This document shows, piece by piece, positions 32,121-41,482 of a stretch of 48,296 nucleotides of DNA. The position numbers and the translations under genes were made by a program. Numbering within the stretch: position 1 is the stretch's first letter; every line of letters starts with the position of its first letter. This stretch comes from Bradyrhizobium lablabi (lineage in GTDB: Bacteria > Pseudomonadota > Alphaproteobacteria > Rhizobiales > Xanthobacteraceae). The notes under the pieces are model-generated. The model worked only from the letters and a program-made list of their open reading frames with translations. It did no database searches and was not told where the DNA came from. The stretch covers positions 66,653 to 114,948 of the forward strand of contig NZ_LLYB01000109.1 in NCBI RefSeq assembly GCF_001440475.1, in the 5' to 3' direction.

Positions 32121-34331
32121 ATGAACCGATGCTTACGCTCGCTATCCTGTTTTTTCACGCTAGCTGGCCTCGCCCTCCTCTCGACGGATGCGAGCGCACG
32201 GACCAGCCATAAGCCCCAAGCCCAGAAGGCGCACGAAGCGACCAAGAAGTCGCACGCGGGGAAGCAAGCTCGCCCCGATCGCAGCGCTGCGCTCGGAAAA
32301 AATCGGCACGCCAAGCACACTTCCGCGCAACGCAAGGCGAAGCGGCCGGAGGCTCCGCCTGCTCCCAAGGAGGCCATCGCTCCGCTGACGGGCGATCCTG
32401 CGCTGGTAAAGGAAGCCATCGATCTCGCGCGCAAGGCAAAGACCGAAGAGGCAACGGACATCAGGAACAGGATCGCGGATCCGGCGGCGCAAAAGCTCGT
32501 CGAGTGGTTCATCCTGCGTCACCCGGCCACGATCGCGAATTTCGGCCGTTACGCGGCATTCCTCGCCGCTAATTCGGAATGGCCGAGTGCAGCGTTGCTC
32601 CGCCGGCGCGCAGAGGCACGGCTGTGGGAGCAGCGCAGTGACCCGGCGACGGTTCGCGCCTTCACCGGCGATCGGCCCACCAGTGCCAAGGGCAAGTTGG
32701 CGCTGGCGCGCGTGCTGCTGGCTGAGGGCGATCGGGACGGCGCGGCCAGGCTGGCGCGCGACGCATGGCGATCGGACGAATTGTCGGAGCGCCTGGAGAC
32801 GGATGTGCTCGAGACGTTCCGTGACCTTCTCAATCGCGATGACCACCGCGCGCGCATGGACAGGCGCATCGGCGCCAAGGATCTCGCCGGCGCGAAGCGC
32901 GCCGCGCGGCGCCTTGGCGACGACGAGCTTGCGATCGTGAAGGCCTGTGCCGCGGTCAAGGGAAAAGCGGACAAGGCGAAGGATGCACTCGACGATGTCG
33001 CGGTCGAGGCACGGCAGGATCTCGGCTACACCCTTTGCCACATCCAGTGGATGCTCGCCCAGAACCGCATTGACGATGCAGCCCACCTGATGCTGGCCGC
33101 GGCTCCCGAGACCATGGCGCTGCAGGAAACCGATCAATGGTGGCGCGAGCGGCGCTCTCTCGCCCGCAAGCTGCTCGATGACGGCAAGTTCCAGACCGCC
33201 TACCAGGTGATCCGCCCCGCCGCGCTGCCGGCCAATGAATACTACCGGTCCGACTTCCACTTCATGTGCGGCTGGATCGCCCTGCGCTACCTCGACGACC
33301 CCGCCACCGCGGCCCGCCATTTCGCCCGCATCGATGAGGGACAGGTCAATCCGACCGTGCTGTCGCGGGCGCACTATTGGCGCGGGCGCGCCGCCGAAGC
33401 CCTCGGCCAGAAAGATGCGATGCGCTCGAGCTACGAAGCGGCCGCACGCTATCCTACCGCTTATTACGGGCAGCTTGCGCGCGCCAGGCTCGGCCGTGAC
33501 CAGATCGAACTACGTGCGCCCTCGCCCGTTCTTGCGGCCGCCGATGCGCCGGCTACTGACGAACGCGTGCGCGCCGCCGACATGCTCTACGAGATCGGCG
33601 AGCGCGACGTCGTGCTCTATTTTGCCGCCGATCTCGGCGAACAAAGCTCCGATGTTACCCTGCTCGAAGCGCTGGGCGAGCTCACCGGCCGCCGCAACGA
33701 CGCCCGCGCGATGCTGCAGGTCGGAAAGCCCTCACTCGGCCGCGGACTGCCGCTTGACCATTACGCGTTTCCCATCATCGGGATTCCACCGCACCGCCAG
33801 CACGCCCCCGAAATCGAGCACAGCATCATCTATTCGGTGGCGCGCACGGAGAGTGCGTTCGACCAGCGCGACAAGTCCGCGGCAAATGCAGTCGGGCTGA
33901 TGCAGGTGACGCCGGAAGCCGGACGCGATACCGCCAAGCGTTTTGGCGTCAGCTATGACTGGGACCGGTTGGTTTCCGACCCGGTCTACAACACGCAGAT
34001 GGGCGCCGCCGAACTAAGCGCGCTGCTGAGCGAATACAAGGGCAATCACATCATGACCTTTGCCGGCTACAATGCCGGCCGGGGCCGGGTGCGGGACTGG
34101 GTCAAGGCCTATGGCGATCCGCGTGACCCCAAGGTCGATGCGGTCGACTGGGTCGAGCGCATTCCGTTTTCGGAGACGCGGAACTATGTCCAGCGCGTGA
34201 TGGAGAATTTGGCGGTCTACCGCGTGCGGTTTGAGAACAACGCCGCCGTGGCCTCGAAGACCGACCAGCGCGCCAATACGCGGGAGGTGAATGCGGCGCC
34301 GGTGCCGGCGGCAAGCGCGGCGCAACAATAA
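32121..34331 (+). CDS. Exported soluble lytic murein transglycosylase (Slt70-like, GH23)
   Basis: The enzyme cleaves peptidoglycan glycan strands to 1,6-anhydro-muropeptides in the periplasm. ATG 32121 follows AGGGGGA at 32107-32113 and starts a signal peptide ending A-S-A at about residue 26. A Lys/Ala-rich stretch follows, then a long alpha-helical superhelix (about 90-550), with catalytic domain at about 560-700: Y-S-V-A-R-T-E-S-A-F-D with the catalytic Glu577, N-A-V-G-L-M-Q-V-T-P, and F-A-G-Y-N-A-G. Length is 736 residues. NagZ in this window acts later on the same recycled products. Confidence 0.94.
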   Translation: MNRCLRSLSCFFTLAGLALLSTDASARTSHKPQAQKAHEATKKSHAGKQARPDRSAALGKNRHAKHTSAQRKAKRPEAPPAPKEAIAPLTGDPALVKEAIDLARKAKTEEATDIRNRIADPAAQKLVEWFILRHPATIANFGRYAAFLAANSEWPSAALLRRRAEARLWEQRSDPATVRAFTGDRPTSAKGKLALARVLLAEGDRDGAARLARDAWRSDELSERLETDVLETFRDLLNRDDHRARMDRRIGAKDLAGAKRAARRLGDDELAIVKACAAVKGKADKAKDALDDVAVEARQDLGYTLCHIQWMLAQNRIDDAAHLMLAAAPETMALQETDQWWRERRSLARKLLDDGKFQTAYQVIRPAALPANEYYRSDFHFMCGWIALRYLDDPATAARHFARIDEGQVNPTVLSRAHYWRGRAAEALGQKDAMRSSYEAAARYPTAYYGQLARARLGRDQIELRAPSPVLAAADAPATDERVRAADMLYEIGERDVVLYFAADLGEQSSDVTLLEALGELTGRRNDARAMLQVGKPSLGRGLPLDHYAFPIIGIPPHRQHAPEIEHSIIYSVARTESAFDQRDKSAANAVGLMQVTPEAGRDTAKRFGVSYDWDRLVSDPVYNTQMGAAELSALLSEYKGNHIMTFAGYNAGRGRVRDWVKAYGDPRDPKVDAVDWVERIPFSETRNYVQRVMENLAVYRVRFENNAAVASKTDQRANTREVNAAPVPAASAAQQ

Positions 34332-34388
34332 GCTCACCGCATCGATAGGCCATGTGCGGTCTGCCGAATAGCAGATGCGCCGGCCAGT

Positions 34389-34520
34389 CAGAGCGTCGGT
34401 TCTGATTGAATCAGAACCGATGCTCTGGATTCTTGTTTTGACGCCTTTTCTAGGTTTACGCTATCTGCGCAAGCTTGACTGCTATGCGAGCCGGCATCCA
34501 CTTCGCTTGAAAATGCTTTA
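34389..34520. repeat. Dispersed repeat with a 19-base palindrome (CAGAGC...GCTCTG)
   Basis: Arms 34389-34407 and 34409-34427 form a near-perfect palindrome (one mismatch) around a single G. The palindrome is followed by gattcttgttttgacg and, after an unrelated stretch, by tccacttcgcttgaaaatgc. I recall the palindrome and these tails as one contiguous dispersed element in Bradyrhizobium-type genomes; here the middle appears replaced by about 35 other bases. It sits between the convergent transglycosylase and RND genes. Confidence 0.7.
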
Positions 34521-37500
34521 GCGGACTGCAAGCTCACGCATCCCGGTTTCCTTTATCGTTGGCATCCATAGCCTTGCCAACACCGGGATGACCAGCAGGC
34601 TGCAGATCGGGGACAGCAGCATCCCGCCAACGATGACTAACGCCAGAGGCTGCTGAACCTGCGAACCGATTCCTGTCGAGATGGCCGCCGGAACCAGGCC
34701 GATACACGCCGATAGCCCCGTCATGAAGATTTGCCGCATCCTTGTTTGGGAAGCGCGGATGATGGCATCCTCCGTCCCCATGCCTTCCTCGATGTCGCGG
34801 CGGATATAGGACATCAGCAGGATGCCATCCATCGCCGAAACGCCGAACAGCGAGATGAAGCCAACCGCGGCCGAGACGCTGAAATTCAGGCCGCCGATAT
34901 GGAGCCCGAGAATTCCGCCGGCCACCGCGAACGGGATGCCCGATAGCGCCAGCAGGCTGTCCCGTATCGAATTGAACAGGCTGTAGAGCAGCATCAGGAT
35001 CAGAAGCAGGCTCAACGGCACAATCAGCGCGAGCCGCTTCTTTGCGTCAACCAGAGCGCCGTATTCGCCGGACCATTCGAGCGAATAGCCCTGGGGGAGC
35101 GGAACGTTCTTCTGAACCCGCTCCTGGGCCTCGACCACGGTCGAACCGAGGTCCCGGTCGCGGACGCTATACTTCAGCGGGATAAAGCGCTGGTTGTTCT
35201 CACGGTAAATATAGGCCGCGCCGCTGACGAGCTTGATCTCGCCAAGATCGCCAAGCCGGATATAGGCCGTCGGCGACTTGGGATCCGAGTTCGGAAGCGC
35301 TACCGGTATAGCGCGAATGGCGTCGACATCTCTGCGGTATTCCGGCGCCAGGCGGACCGTCAGCGCGAAGATCATCTCCCCGTCATAGACCTTGGAAACT
35401 TCCTGGCCGCCGATCGCGGCCTGGACCACGGAATTGATGTCGCTGATCGAGAAGCCGTAGCGCGCGGTCTTGGCGCGATCGATCTGGACGATCAAATTCG
35501 GCTGGCCGAGCAGGTTGAAACCGGCGGGGTCGGCGACGCCGCGGACGGCCGAGAGTTCGTTCTTCACCGACTTGGAAAGCCGTTCCAGCTCATGGAGGTC
35601 CCTGCCGAAGATCTTGATCGAGTTCTCGCCTTTCACGCCGGAGACGGCTTCCTCCATATTGTCCTGGATGTACTGCGAGAAGTTGAAATCGACGCCGACG
35701 AATTCACGGTTGAGCTTCTCGCTCATCTGCTTGACCATCTGCTCCTTGGTCAGCCCCGATGGCCACGTGTCGGCCGGCTTGAGCGGAACGAAGAACTCGG
35801 CGAGAAACGAGCCGTCGGGATCGGTGCCTTCATCACCGCGTCCCTGCTCGGAAAACACGGTCTGAACCGGCGGATAGCTCGATATGATGGTACGGATCTT
35901 GGCCACCGTTTCCATCCCGGCCTCGAGCGTGATGGTCGGCGGCATCACGGCCCGGATCCAGAGGTTGCCCTCCTCCAGCTTGGGCAGGAACTCCGTGCCG
36001 AGCCACAGCCCGAGACTGAGGCACAGCACGAGAAACACTGCGGCGATGGCTGCGGCGCGGCGATAGTTGCGGACCGCGCGCGCCAGAATGGGCTGGTAGA
36101 GCTTGCGGATATGGCGGACCACAAAGGTTTCGACTTCCTGGACATCGGCCGGCAGCAGATATGAGGCCAGCACCGGTGTTACCGTGAAGGTCGCGATCAC
36201 GGCGCCGAGCAATGCATAGGCGTAGGTCCGCGCCATCGGCCCGAAGATCTGGCCTTCCACGCCCTGCATCGTAAAAAGCGGCAGAAACGCTGCGATGGTG
36301 ATCATGACCGAAAAGAAGATCGCCTTGTCGACCTCGACCGCGCCGGTCAGGATCCAGCTCAGTTTATCGCTGAGCGTGGCTTGGCGTCCCGGCGGCAGCC
36401 GTGGCGAGTGATGGGCGATCTGGCGGAAGATATTTTCCACCATGATGACGGTGCCGTCGACGATGATGCCGAGGTCAATAGCACCGACCGACAACAGATT
36501 CGCAGACTCGCCCCGCATCACCGTGATTATCACTGCAAGCAATAGCGCCACCGGAATTGTGGCAGCGACGATCAACGCGCAGCGGAGGTCGCCGAGAAAC
36601 ACCCACTGGATAAGAAAGATGAGCGCTATTCCGAACAGCAAATTATGCAAAACGGTCTGCACCGTGATCGCAACGAGATCACCGCGATCATAGAATGGCA
36701 CGATTTTGACGCCGGCCGGCAGCGATCCGTCGGAGTTGATACGCTCCACCGCAACGCGTACGCGCTTGACCACGTCCATGGTGCGTTCGAGTTTCTGCAT
36801 GAGGACGATGCCGGTAACGACGTCGGTCCTGTCGTCCCGGCCGGCGAGGCCGAGCCGGGGCGCGTAGCCGATCTGGACCTTGGCTACGTCGGACACCAGT
36901 ACCGGCACACCGCCCTGCTGGGTCAATACGATATTGCCGATGTCGTCCATCGAGGTGACGACGCCGATGCTGCGGACATTGACCGATTGTTCGCCGATCG
37001 CGATCGTGCGGCCGCCGACATTGGAATTGCTCGCCGAAATCGCGGTCATGATCTGCGGCAGCGTCAGCCCATGGGCCATCATGCGGTCGAGATTGATCTC
37101 GGCCTGGAACTCCTTGGTCTTTCCACCGAGCACGGCGACGTCGGCGACACCCGGTACGGTGCGCAGCTTGCGTTCGACCACCCAGTCCTGCAGCGTCTTG
37201 AGCTTCATGACGTCCATGCCCGGAGGCCCGGTGAGCTCGTAGCGAAAGATTTCGCTGATGCCTCCGGCAGGCGAGATCACCGGCAGGACGCCGGCCGGCA
37301 GAACCGCATCCTTCAGCCGGTTGATGGTCTGCTGACGAACGAAATGATAGTCGCGCCCGTATTCGAACTGCAGACGGATAAAGCCCAGTCCATAGACAGT
37401 GTTGGAGCGGATGAATTTCAGGCCGGGCGTGCTGGCGACCGCGATCTCGATCGGAATCGTGATGTAGCGCTCCACCTCCTCCGGCGACTGGCCTGCCTGC

Positions 37501-37655
37501 TGGGCTATGATCTCGATGATCGGCGGCGCCGGATCGGGATAGGCCTCGATGTTCAGGGCCAGGAAAGCGACGCTGCCGAGACCGAGAAAGGCCACAAACG
37601 CGACCATCACCAAGAGCCGCCGCGAGAGGCAGAATGCGATCAGACTACGCAGCAT
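34518..37655 (-). CDS. RND heavy-metal-type efflux pump, inner-membrane subunit (CzcA/CusA family)
   Basis: The 1045-residue protein has the HME-RND plan: an N-terminal helix after C-L-S-R-R-L-L-V, then N-I-E-A-Y-P-D-P-A-P-P, two large periplasmic loops, and the relay motif in I-D-L-G-I-I-V-D-G-T-V-I-M-V-E-N-I. The D-G variant, rather than the D-D of drug pumps, marks the metal family. Metal identity (Cu/Ag, Co/Zn/Cd, Ni) cannot be assigned from what I can see. It follows its adaptor gene by 21 bases. No outer-membrane channel, metal regulator or metallochaperone gene is nearby, and the family also has non-metal members. Confidence 0.9.
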   Translation of the reverse strand: MLRSLIAFCLSRRLLVMVAFVAFLGLGSVAFLALNIEAYPDPAPPIIEIIAQQAGQSPEEVERYITIPIEIAVASTPGLKFIRSNTVYGLGFIRLQFEYGRDYHFVRQQTINRLKDAVLPAGVLPVISPAGGISEIFRYELTGPPGMDVMKLKTLQDWVVERKLRTVPGVADVAVLGGKTKEFQAEINLDRMMAHGLTLPQIMTAISASNSNVGGRTIAIGEQSVNVRSIGVVTSMDDIGNIVLTQQGGVPVLVSDVAKVQIGYAPRLGLAGRDDRTDVVTGIVLMQKLERTMDVVKRVRVAVERINSDGSLPAGVKIVPFYDRGDLVAITVQTVLHNLLFGIALIFLIQWVFLGDLRCALIVAATIPVALLLAVIITVMRGESANLLSVGAIDLGIIVDGTVIMVENIFRQIAHHSPRLPPGRQATLSDKLSWILTGAVEVDKAIFFSVMITIAAFLPLFTMQGVEGQIFGPMARTYAYALLGAVIATFTVTPVLASYLLPADVQEVETFVVRHIRKLYQPILARAVRNYRRAAAIAAVFLVLCLSLGLWLGTEFLPKLEEGNLWIRAVMPPTITLEAGMETVAKIRTIISSYPPVQTVFSEQGRGDEGTDPDGSFLAEFFVPLKPADTWPSGLTKEQMVKQMSEKLNREFVGVDFNFSQYIQDNMEEAVSGVKGENSIKIFGRDLHELERLSKSVKNELSAVRGVADPAGFNLLGQPNLIVQIDRAKTARYGFSISDINSVVQAAIGGQEVSKVYDGEMIFALTVRLAPEYRRDVDAIRAIPVALPNSDPKSPTAYIRLGDLGEIKLVSGAAYIYRENNQRFIPLKYSVRDRDLGSTVVEAQERVQKNVPLPQGYSLEWSGEYGALVDAKKRLALIVPLSLLLILMLLYSLFNSIRDSLLALSGIPFAVAGGILGLHIGGLNFSVSAAVGFISLFGVSAMDGILLMSYIRRDIEEGMGTEDAIIRASQTRMRQIFMTGLSACIGLVPAAISTGIGSQVQQPLALVIVGGMLLSPICSLLVIPVLARLWMPTIKETGMRELAVR

Positions 37656-37676
37656 CGATAGCCCCGTACCGCCGAG

Positions 37677-38858
37677 TCATTGGCGCCACTCGTTGTCAAC
37701 GAAGATCGCCCCTCGCGCGACCACCAATTCTCCGAGATCGAGACCGCTGCGAATCTGCGTCAAACCGTCCTGCTGGATACCGATGTCGACCACGCGGCGT
37801 TTGAACAGCCTTGGCTCGGTCTCGACCCAGACGGCGGCAACGTCCCCCTCGCGGATCACCGCGTCCGTCGGCACCGCCGGGCTCGTCGATCCATCATCGA
37901 TGCTGATCTTGAACATGGCGAACATCTCGGCCTTGAGCAGACCGTCGGCATTCTCGATCTCGGATCGGACGACAACACGGCGCGTCGTCAAGTCTGAAGC
38001 CGCGTTGATGGCGTTGATGCGGGCTTTGAAGATCCTGCCCGGCACAGCAGAAACCCTGGCCTCGATCTCCTGGCCGATACGTACCCGCACGATATCCTGC
38101 TCGAAGATCTGGGCCTTCAACCACATCGTCGAGAGATCGGCGATCGTATACAGGGCGTCCCCCGAATCGGCTTTGACATGCTGTCCGGGCCCTACCTTGC
38201 GTGAGACGACGGTGCCACCGATTGGTGCCGTGATCGTGGTCACGCGGCTGAGCGTGCCGGTCTCCTCGAGTTTCGAAATTTCCGCGTCGGTACGGCCGAG
38301 GATCCGCAGGCGGGCGCGGGCGGCCTCGAACGCCGAATCAGCCGATCGCAGGTCATTTTCGGCGCTGACGAGCTGCGCCTCGGCCTGCTGCAAATCCTTG
38401 GACGGTGCAGCCTTGCCCTCGTGAAGGTCGCGAACGCGCTTCTCGACGATTTGTGCCAAATTGTGTTGAGAGTTCGCTTTGCGTTTTACAGCCTGCGCCG
38501 CGATGAAGTCGTTCTGCAGGACAAATTGCTCAGGGCTGTCGATTTCCAGCAGCGGATCACCCTTCTTGACTTGATCGCCGAGCCTGGCAATCAGACGGGT
38601 AATCCGGCCGGAGAATGGCGTCAGAACGATCGTGCTGGCATCCTCATTGTATCCGATCTGACCGATTGCCGACGTTTGTGCGCGGAACGCATAAGTCCCG
38701 ACCTTCACGATCTGCAGCTGATGCATTTGATCCGCGACGACACGCAAAAAGTCGGCCCCCTTCATGGGGCTTTCGGCCACGGCGAGCGATGCCATCAGCG
38801 TCACACCGAACAGCAGGGTAAGCAGTCGGAGCAAAAGCGCTTTCGCGGTCATTGACAT
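37677..38858 (-). CDS. RND efflux periplasmic adaptor (CzcB/CusB family)
   Basis: An N-terminal signal (T-A-K-A-L-L-L-R-L-L-T-L-L-F, cleavage about A-V-A-E) is followed by the lipoyl half S-G-R-I-T-R-L-I-A-R-L-G-D-Q-V-K-K-G-D-P. A coiled-coil hairpin (about 125-200) comes next, then I-T-A-P-I-G-G-T-V-V-S-R-K-V-G-P-G-Q, a barrel domain and a membrane-proximal domain. The start at ATG 38858 (393 residues) or ATG 38852 is uncertain; the frame opens further upstream. No Met/His-rich N-terminal extension typical of CusB is seen, so a copper role is not supported. Confidence 0.9.
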   Translation of the reverse strand: MSMTAKALLLRLLTLLFGVTLMASLAVAESPMKGADFLRVVADQMHQLQIVKVGTYAFRAQTSAIGQIGYNEDASTIVLTPFSGRITRLIARLGDQVKKGDPLLEIDSPEQFVLQNDFIAAQAVKRKANSQHNLAQIVEKRVRDLHEGKAAPSKDLQQAEAQLVSAENDLRSADSAFEAARARLRILGRTDAEISKLEETGTLSRVTTITAPIGGTVVSRKVGPGQHVKADSGDALYTIADLSTMWLKAQIFEQDIVRVRIGQEIEARVSAVPGRIFKARINAINAASDLTTRRVVVRSEIENADGLLKAEMFAMFKISIDDGSTSPAVPTDAVIREGDVAAVWVETEPRLFKRRVVDIGIQQDGLTQIRSGLDLGELVVARGAIFVDNEWRQ

Positions 38859-39115
38859 GCCCTGGACGATACCTCTGCCGCGCAACCCAAGACAAAGAAA
38901 ATCGCGCGGCGTCCCACAGATCTACCGCTCGCCGGTCAACGAGCCCCCCCCGCGAGCCGGTGCCACAAGGGACGATCAAAGGATGCAGGTCGCGTCGCAG
39001 CCAGGGGCCACCAAGTTCATATCGCCCGGAATGCCCGTTCCCGGTCATTGGCGCCGATTTTGGCGTGTCCGGTTAGGGGGAAATCTCGGAAATGCGGCTA
39101 TCCGGTTTCGGCCAT

Positions 39116-40087
39116 TCAATCCACCTTCACATTGGCGGCCTTGATCATCGGCCACCACTTTGCGATCTCGGCCTTCTGCCAGGCGCCGAGCGCTTCGGGC
39201 GTCAGCTTGTCCTTGGGCGGGATCTGCAGGCCGAGATTCTCGAGTTGCTTGCGCACGGCCGGGTCGCTTAGCGCATCGACGGTCGCGGCATTCAGCTTAG
39301 CGACGACGTCCTTGGGCGTGTCCTTCGGGACCCAGAGGCCGGACCACAGCGTCATGTGAAATCCCGGCAGTCCCGCCTCGTCCACGGTCGGGATGTCGGA
39401 GGCGGATTCGACGCGCTTGGAATCCGTGATGGCGTAGGCACGGATGTTGCCGGCGCGTACCTGCCCGATCGAGTTCGAGGTCTGGTCGACAATCAGATCG
39501 ATCTGGCCGGCGACGAGATCGTTCATCGCGGGGCCCGTGCCGCGGTAGGGCACGTATTGCAGCTTGATGCCGGCGACGCTCTCGAAATAGAGCCCGGCGA
39601 TATGACTGCCGGAGCCAGCGCCTGCCGTGCCCGCGGTCGCCGGCGCCGGCTGCGCCTTCAGCCAGGCGAGAAATTCCTTCAGCGACGTTGCCGGAACCGC
39701 CTTCTTGCTGACGATGATCATCGGGTTGCTCGGCAGCAGCGCGACCGGCTCCAGATCGGTGACGAGATCGTAGCCGAGCTTGTAGATCGCGCCGTTGGCG
39801 ACATGGGTGCCGAGATGGCCGAAGCTAATGGTGTAGCCGTCAGGTGGCGAGCGCACCGCGCGGCCGACGCCGACCGAACCGCCTGCCCCCGTCACGTTCT
39901 CGACCAGGAGCTGCTCGCCGAGCGTGACCTTCATTCGCTCGGCCAGTATCCGCGCCATCGCATCCGAGGGACCGCCGGCGGAGAACGGCACGATGATGGT
40001 CAGGGGACGCGATGGAAAATTCTGTGCGGCTGCCTGGCCAGCAAATGCCAACAATACGACTAATACGGCCCAAACAACCCTACGCAT
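39116..40087 (-). CDS. TctC-type tripartite tricarboxylate transporter substrate-binding protein (second orphan)
   Basis: A 323-residue periplasmic binding protein. The signal peptide M-R-R-V-V-W-A-V-L ends A-A-A-Q; the mature start F-P-S-R-P-L-T-I-I-V-P-F-S-A-G-G-P-S-D is the family hallmark, and V-P-Y-R-G-T-G-P-A-M-N-D follows. ATG 40087 has GGGAGGA nine bases upstream; the 11-codon extension in the frame does not. No TctA/TctB genes are adjacent. Its neighbour is a threonine-synthase-like gene, which gives no clear hint of the ligand. Confidence 0.93.
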   Translation of the reverse strand: MRRVVWAVLVVLLAFAGQAAAQNFPSRPLTIIVPFSAGGPSDAMARILAERMKVTLGEQLLVENVTGAGGSVGVGRAVRSPPDGYTISFGHLGTHVANGAIYKLGYDLVTDLEPVALLPSNPMIIVSKKAVPATSLKEFLAWLKAQPAPATAGTAGAGSGSHIAGLYFESVAGIKLQYVPYRGTGPAMNDLVAGQIDLIVDQTSNSIGQVRAGNIRAYAITDSKRVESASDIPTVDEAGLPGFHMTLWSGLWVPKDTPKDVVAKLNAATVDALSDPAVRKQLENLGLQIPPKDKLTPEALGAWQKAEIAKWWPMIKAANVKVD

Positions 40088-40114
40088 CACGTCCTCCCTC
40101 AAACGCCTCATCGT

Positions 40115-40199
40115 CGTCATTGCGAGGAGCTCTTGCGACGAAGCAATCCATTCTTCCGGTGTCGCCCGATGGATTGCTTCGCTGCGCTCGCAATGACGG
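40115..40199. repeat. Dispersed inverted repeat, CATTGCGAG-type (copy 3)
   Basis: Left arm 40115-40150 (cgtcattgcgagg ... aagcaatcca) and right arm 40170-40199 (tggattgcttcgc ... aatgacg) are reverse complements with a short insertion in the left arm. It fills the gap between the TctC gene and the upstream PLP enzyme gene on the minus strand. Confidence 0.85.
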
Positions 40200-40200
40200 C

Positions 40201-41442
40201 CTAGAGGCTAGCGTAGTCGATCGGCTTGTGTCGATCGAGCGTGCGCGTGACCGGCGGCAGCGGATATTTAAGCCCCGTCGCGCAATTGAACAGCATGACG
40301 CGATCATTTTTCGTCACGCGGCCCTCGGCGAGGCTTTGCTGATAGGCGGCATAGGTCGCCGCCCCCTCCGGACACAGCAGCAGCCCTTCCTCGCGCGCGA
40401 CTTCGTTGAGCGCAGCAGAAATCTTCTCATCCGGGACCGCAATCGCAAATCCCTTGCTCTCGCGCATCGCGCGCAGGATCAGAAAATCTCCGACCGCCTG
40501 CGGCACGCGGATGCCCGACGCGATGGTGTGGGCGTCTTCCCAGCGCGGCGCGTGCTCGGTGCCTGCTTCAAAAGCACGCACCATCGGCGCGCAGCCGGAC
40601 GCCTGCACCGCCACCATCCGCGGACGCTTCGAGCCGATGAAGCCGATCGTTTCCAGCTCGGCGAACGCCTTCCACATGCCGATCAGGCCGGTGCCGCCGC
40701 CGGTCGGATAGAAGATCACGTCGGGCATCTCCCAGCCGAGCTGCTCGGCGAGCTCGAGGCCCATCGTCTTCTTGCCTTCGATCCGGTACGGCTCCTTCAG
40801 CGTCGAGGTGTCGAACCAGCCGGCCTTGGCCTTGCCCTCGCCGACGATCTTGCCGCAATCGTCGATCAGGCCGTTGACGCGATAGACGGTGGCGCCCTGC
40901 AGCTCGATCTCGCTGACGTTCACCTCGGGCGTATCGGCCGGGCAGAAGATCGTGGTCTTGATGCCACAGGACGTGGCATAGGCCGCGAGCGCCGCGCCGG
41001 CATTGCCGTTGGTCGGCATCGCCATGTGCCTGATGCCAAGTGCCTTGCCCATCGACACCGCCATCACGAGGCCGCGGGCCTTGAACGAACCGGTCGGCAA
41101 CCGGCCTTCGTCCTTGACGATGATCTCCCCGCCGCCGAGCTTCTTCGCAAGCTTTGGCAGCCGGATCAGCGGCGTCATGACTTCGCCGAGGCTGACGATG
41201 TCGCTAACCTTCCGCACCGGCAGCAGTTCGCGATAGCGCCACATGTCGGTGGGACGCTGTGCGAGGGCTTCCTTGGTCAGCGCCTTCTTCACGCCGGCGA
41301 GATCGTAGCTCACCAAGAGCGGCTTGCCTGCCTTGGAGAGGTTGTGGATCTGGTCGGCTTCATAGCGGTCGCCCTCCATCGCGCATTCGAGATGGGTCAC
41401 GAAGGTCGGGCGTTCGATGGTGAGGTTGTCGTTGTCTTTCAC
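40201..41442 (-). CDS. Threonine-synthase-family PLP enzyme (fold type II)
   Basis: The 413-residue protein has the PLP lysine in L-P-T-G-S-F-K-A-R-G, the N-G-N-A-G-A-A-L-A-A-Y substrate loop, and the phosphate-binding P-T-G-G-G-T-G-L-I-G. In bona fide threonine synthases the lysine motif is usually S-F-K-D-R-G; the Ala here is more like serine/threonine dehydratases. The N-terminus T-H-L-E-C-A-M-E-G-D-R-Y has the position of the zinc-ribbon of some threonine synthases but keeps only one Cys. The start GTG at 41442 is favoured because it removes overlap with the upstream gene; the open frame reaches 41535. True substrate unproven. Confidence 0.85.
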   Translation of the reverse strand: MKDNDNLTIERPTFVTHLECAMEGDRYEADQIHNLSKAGKPLLVSYDLAGVKKALTKEALAQRPTDMWRYRELLPVRKVSDIVSLGEVMTPLIRLPKLAKKLGGGEIIVKDEGRLPTGSFKARGLVMAVSMGKALGIRHMAMPTNGNAGAALAAYATSCGIKTTIFCPADTPEVNVSEIELQGATVYRVNGLIDDCGKIVGEGKAKAGWFDTSTLKEPYRIEGKKTMGLELAEQLGWEMPDVIFYPTGGGTGLIGMWKAFAELETIGFIGSKRPRMVAVQASGCAPMVRAFEAGTEHAPRWEDAHTIASGIRVPQAVGDFLILRAMRESKGFAIAVPDEKISAALNEVAREEGLLLCPEGAATYAAYQQSLAEGRVTKNDRVMLFNCATGLKYPLPPVTRTLDRHKPIDYASL

Positions 41443-41482
41443 AACTGTTCTTTCGTGGTGATGTGATGTTGCAGTTTGATCT

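Noticed and set aside
36645..37661. 338-codon plus-strand frame opposite the metal-type RND gene
   Set aside because: Antisense shadow; the minus-strand gene has clear RND motifs.
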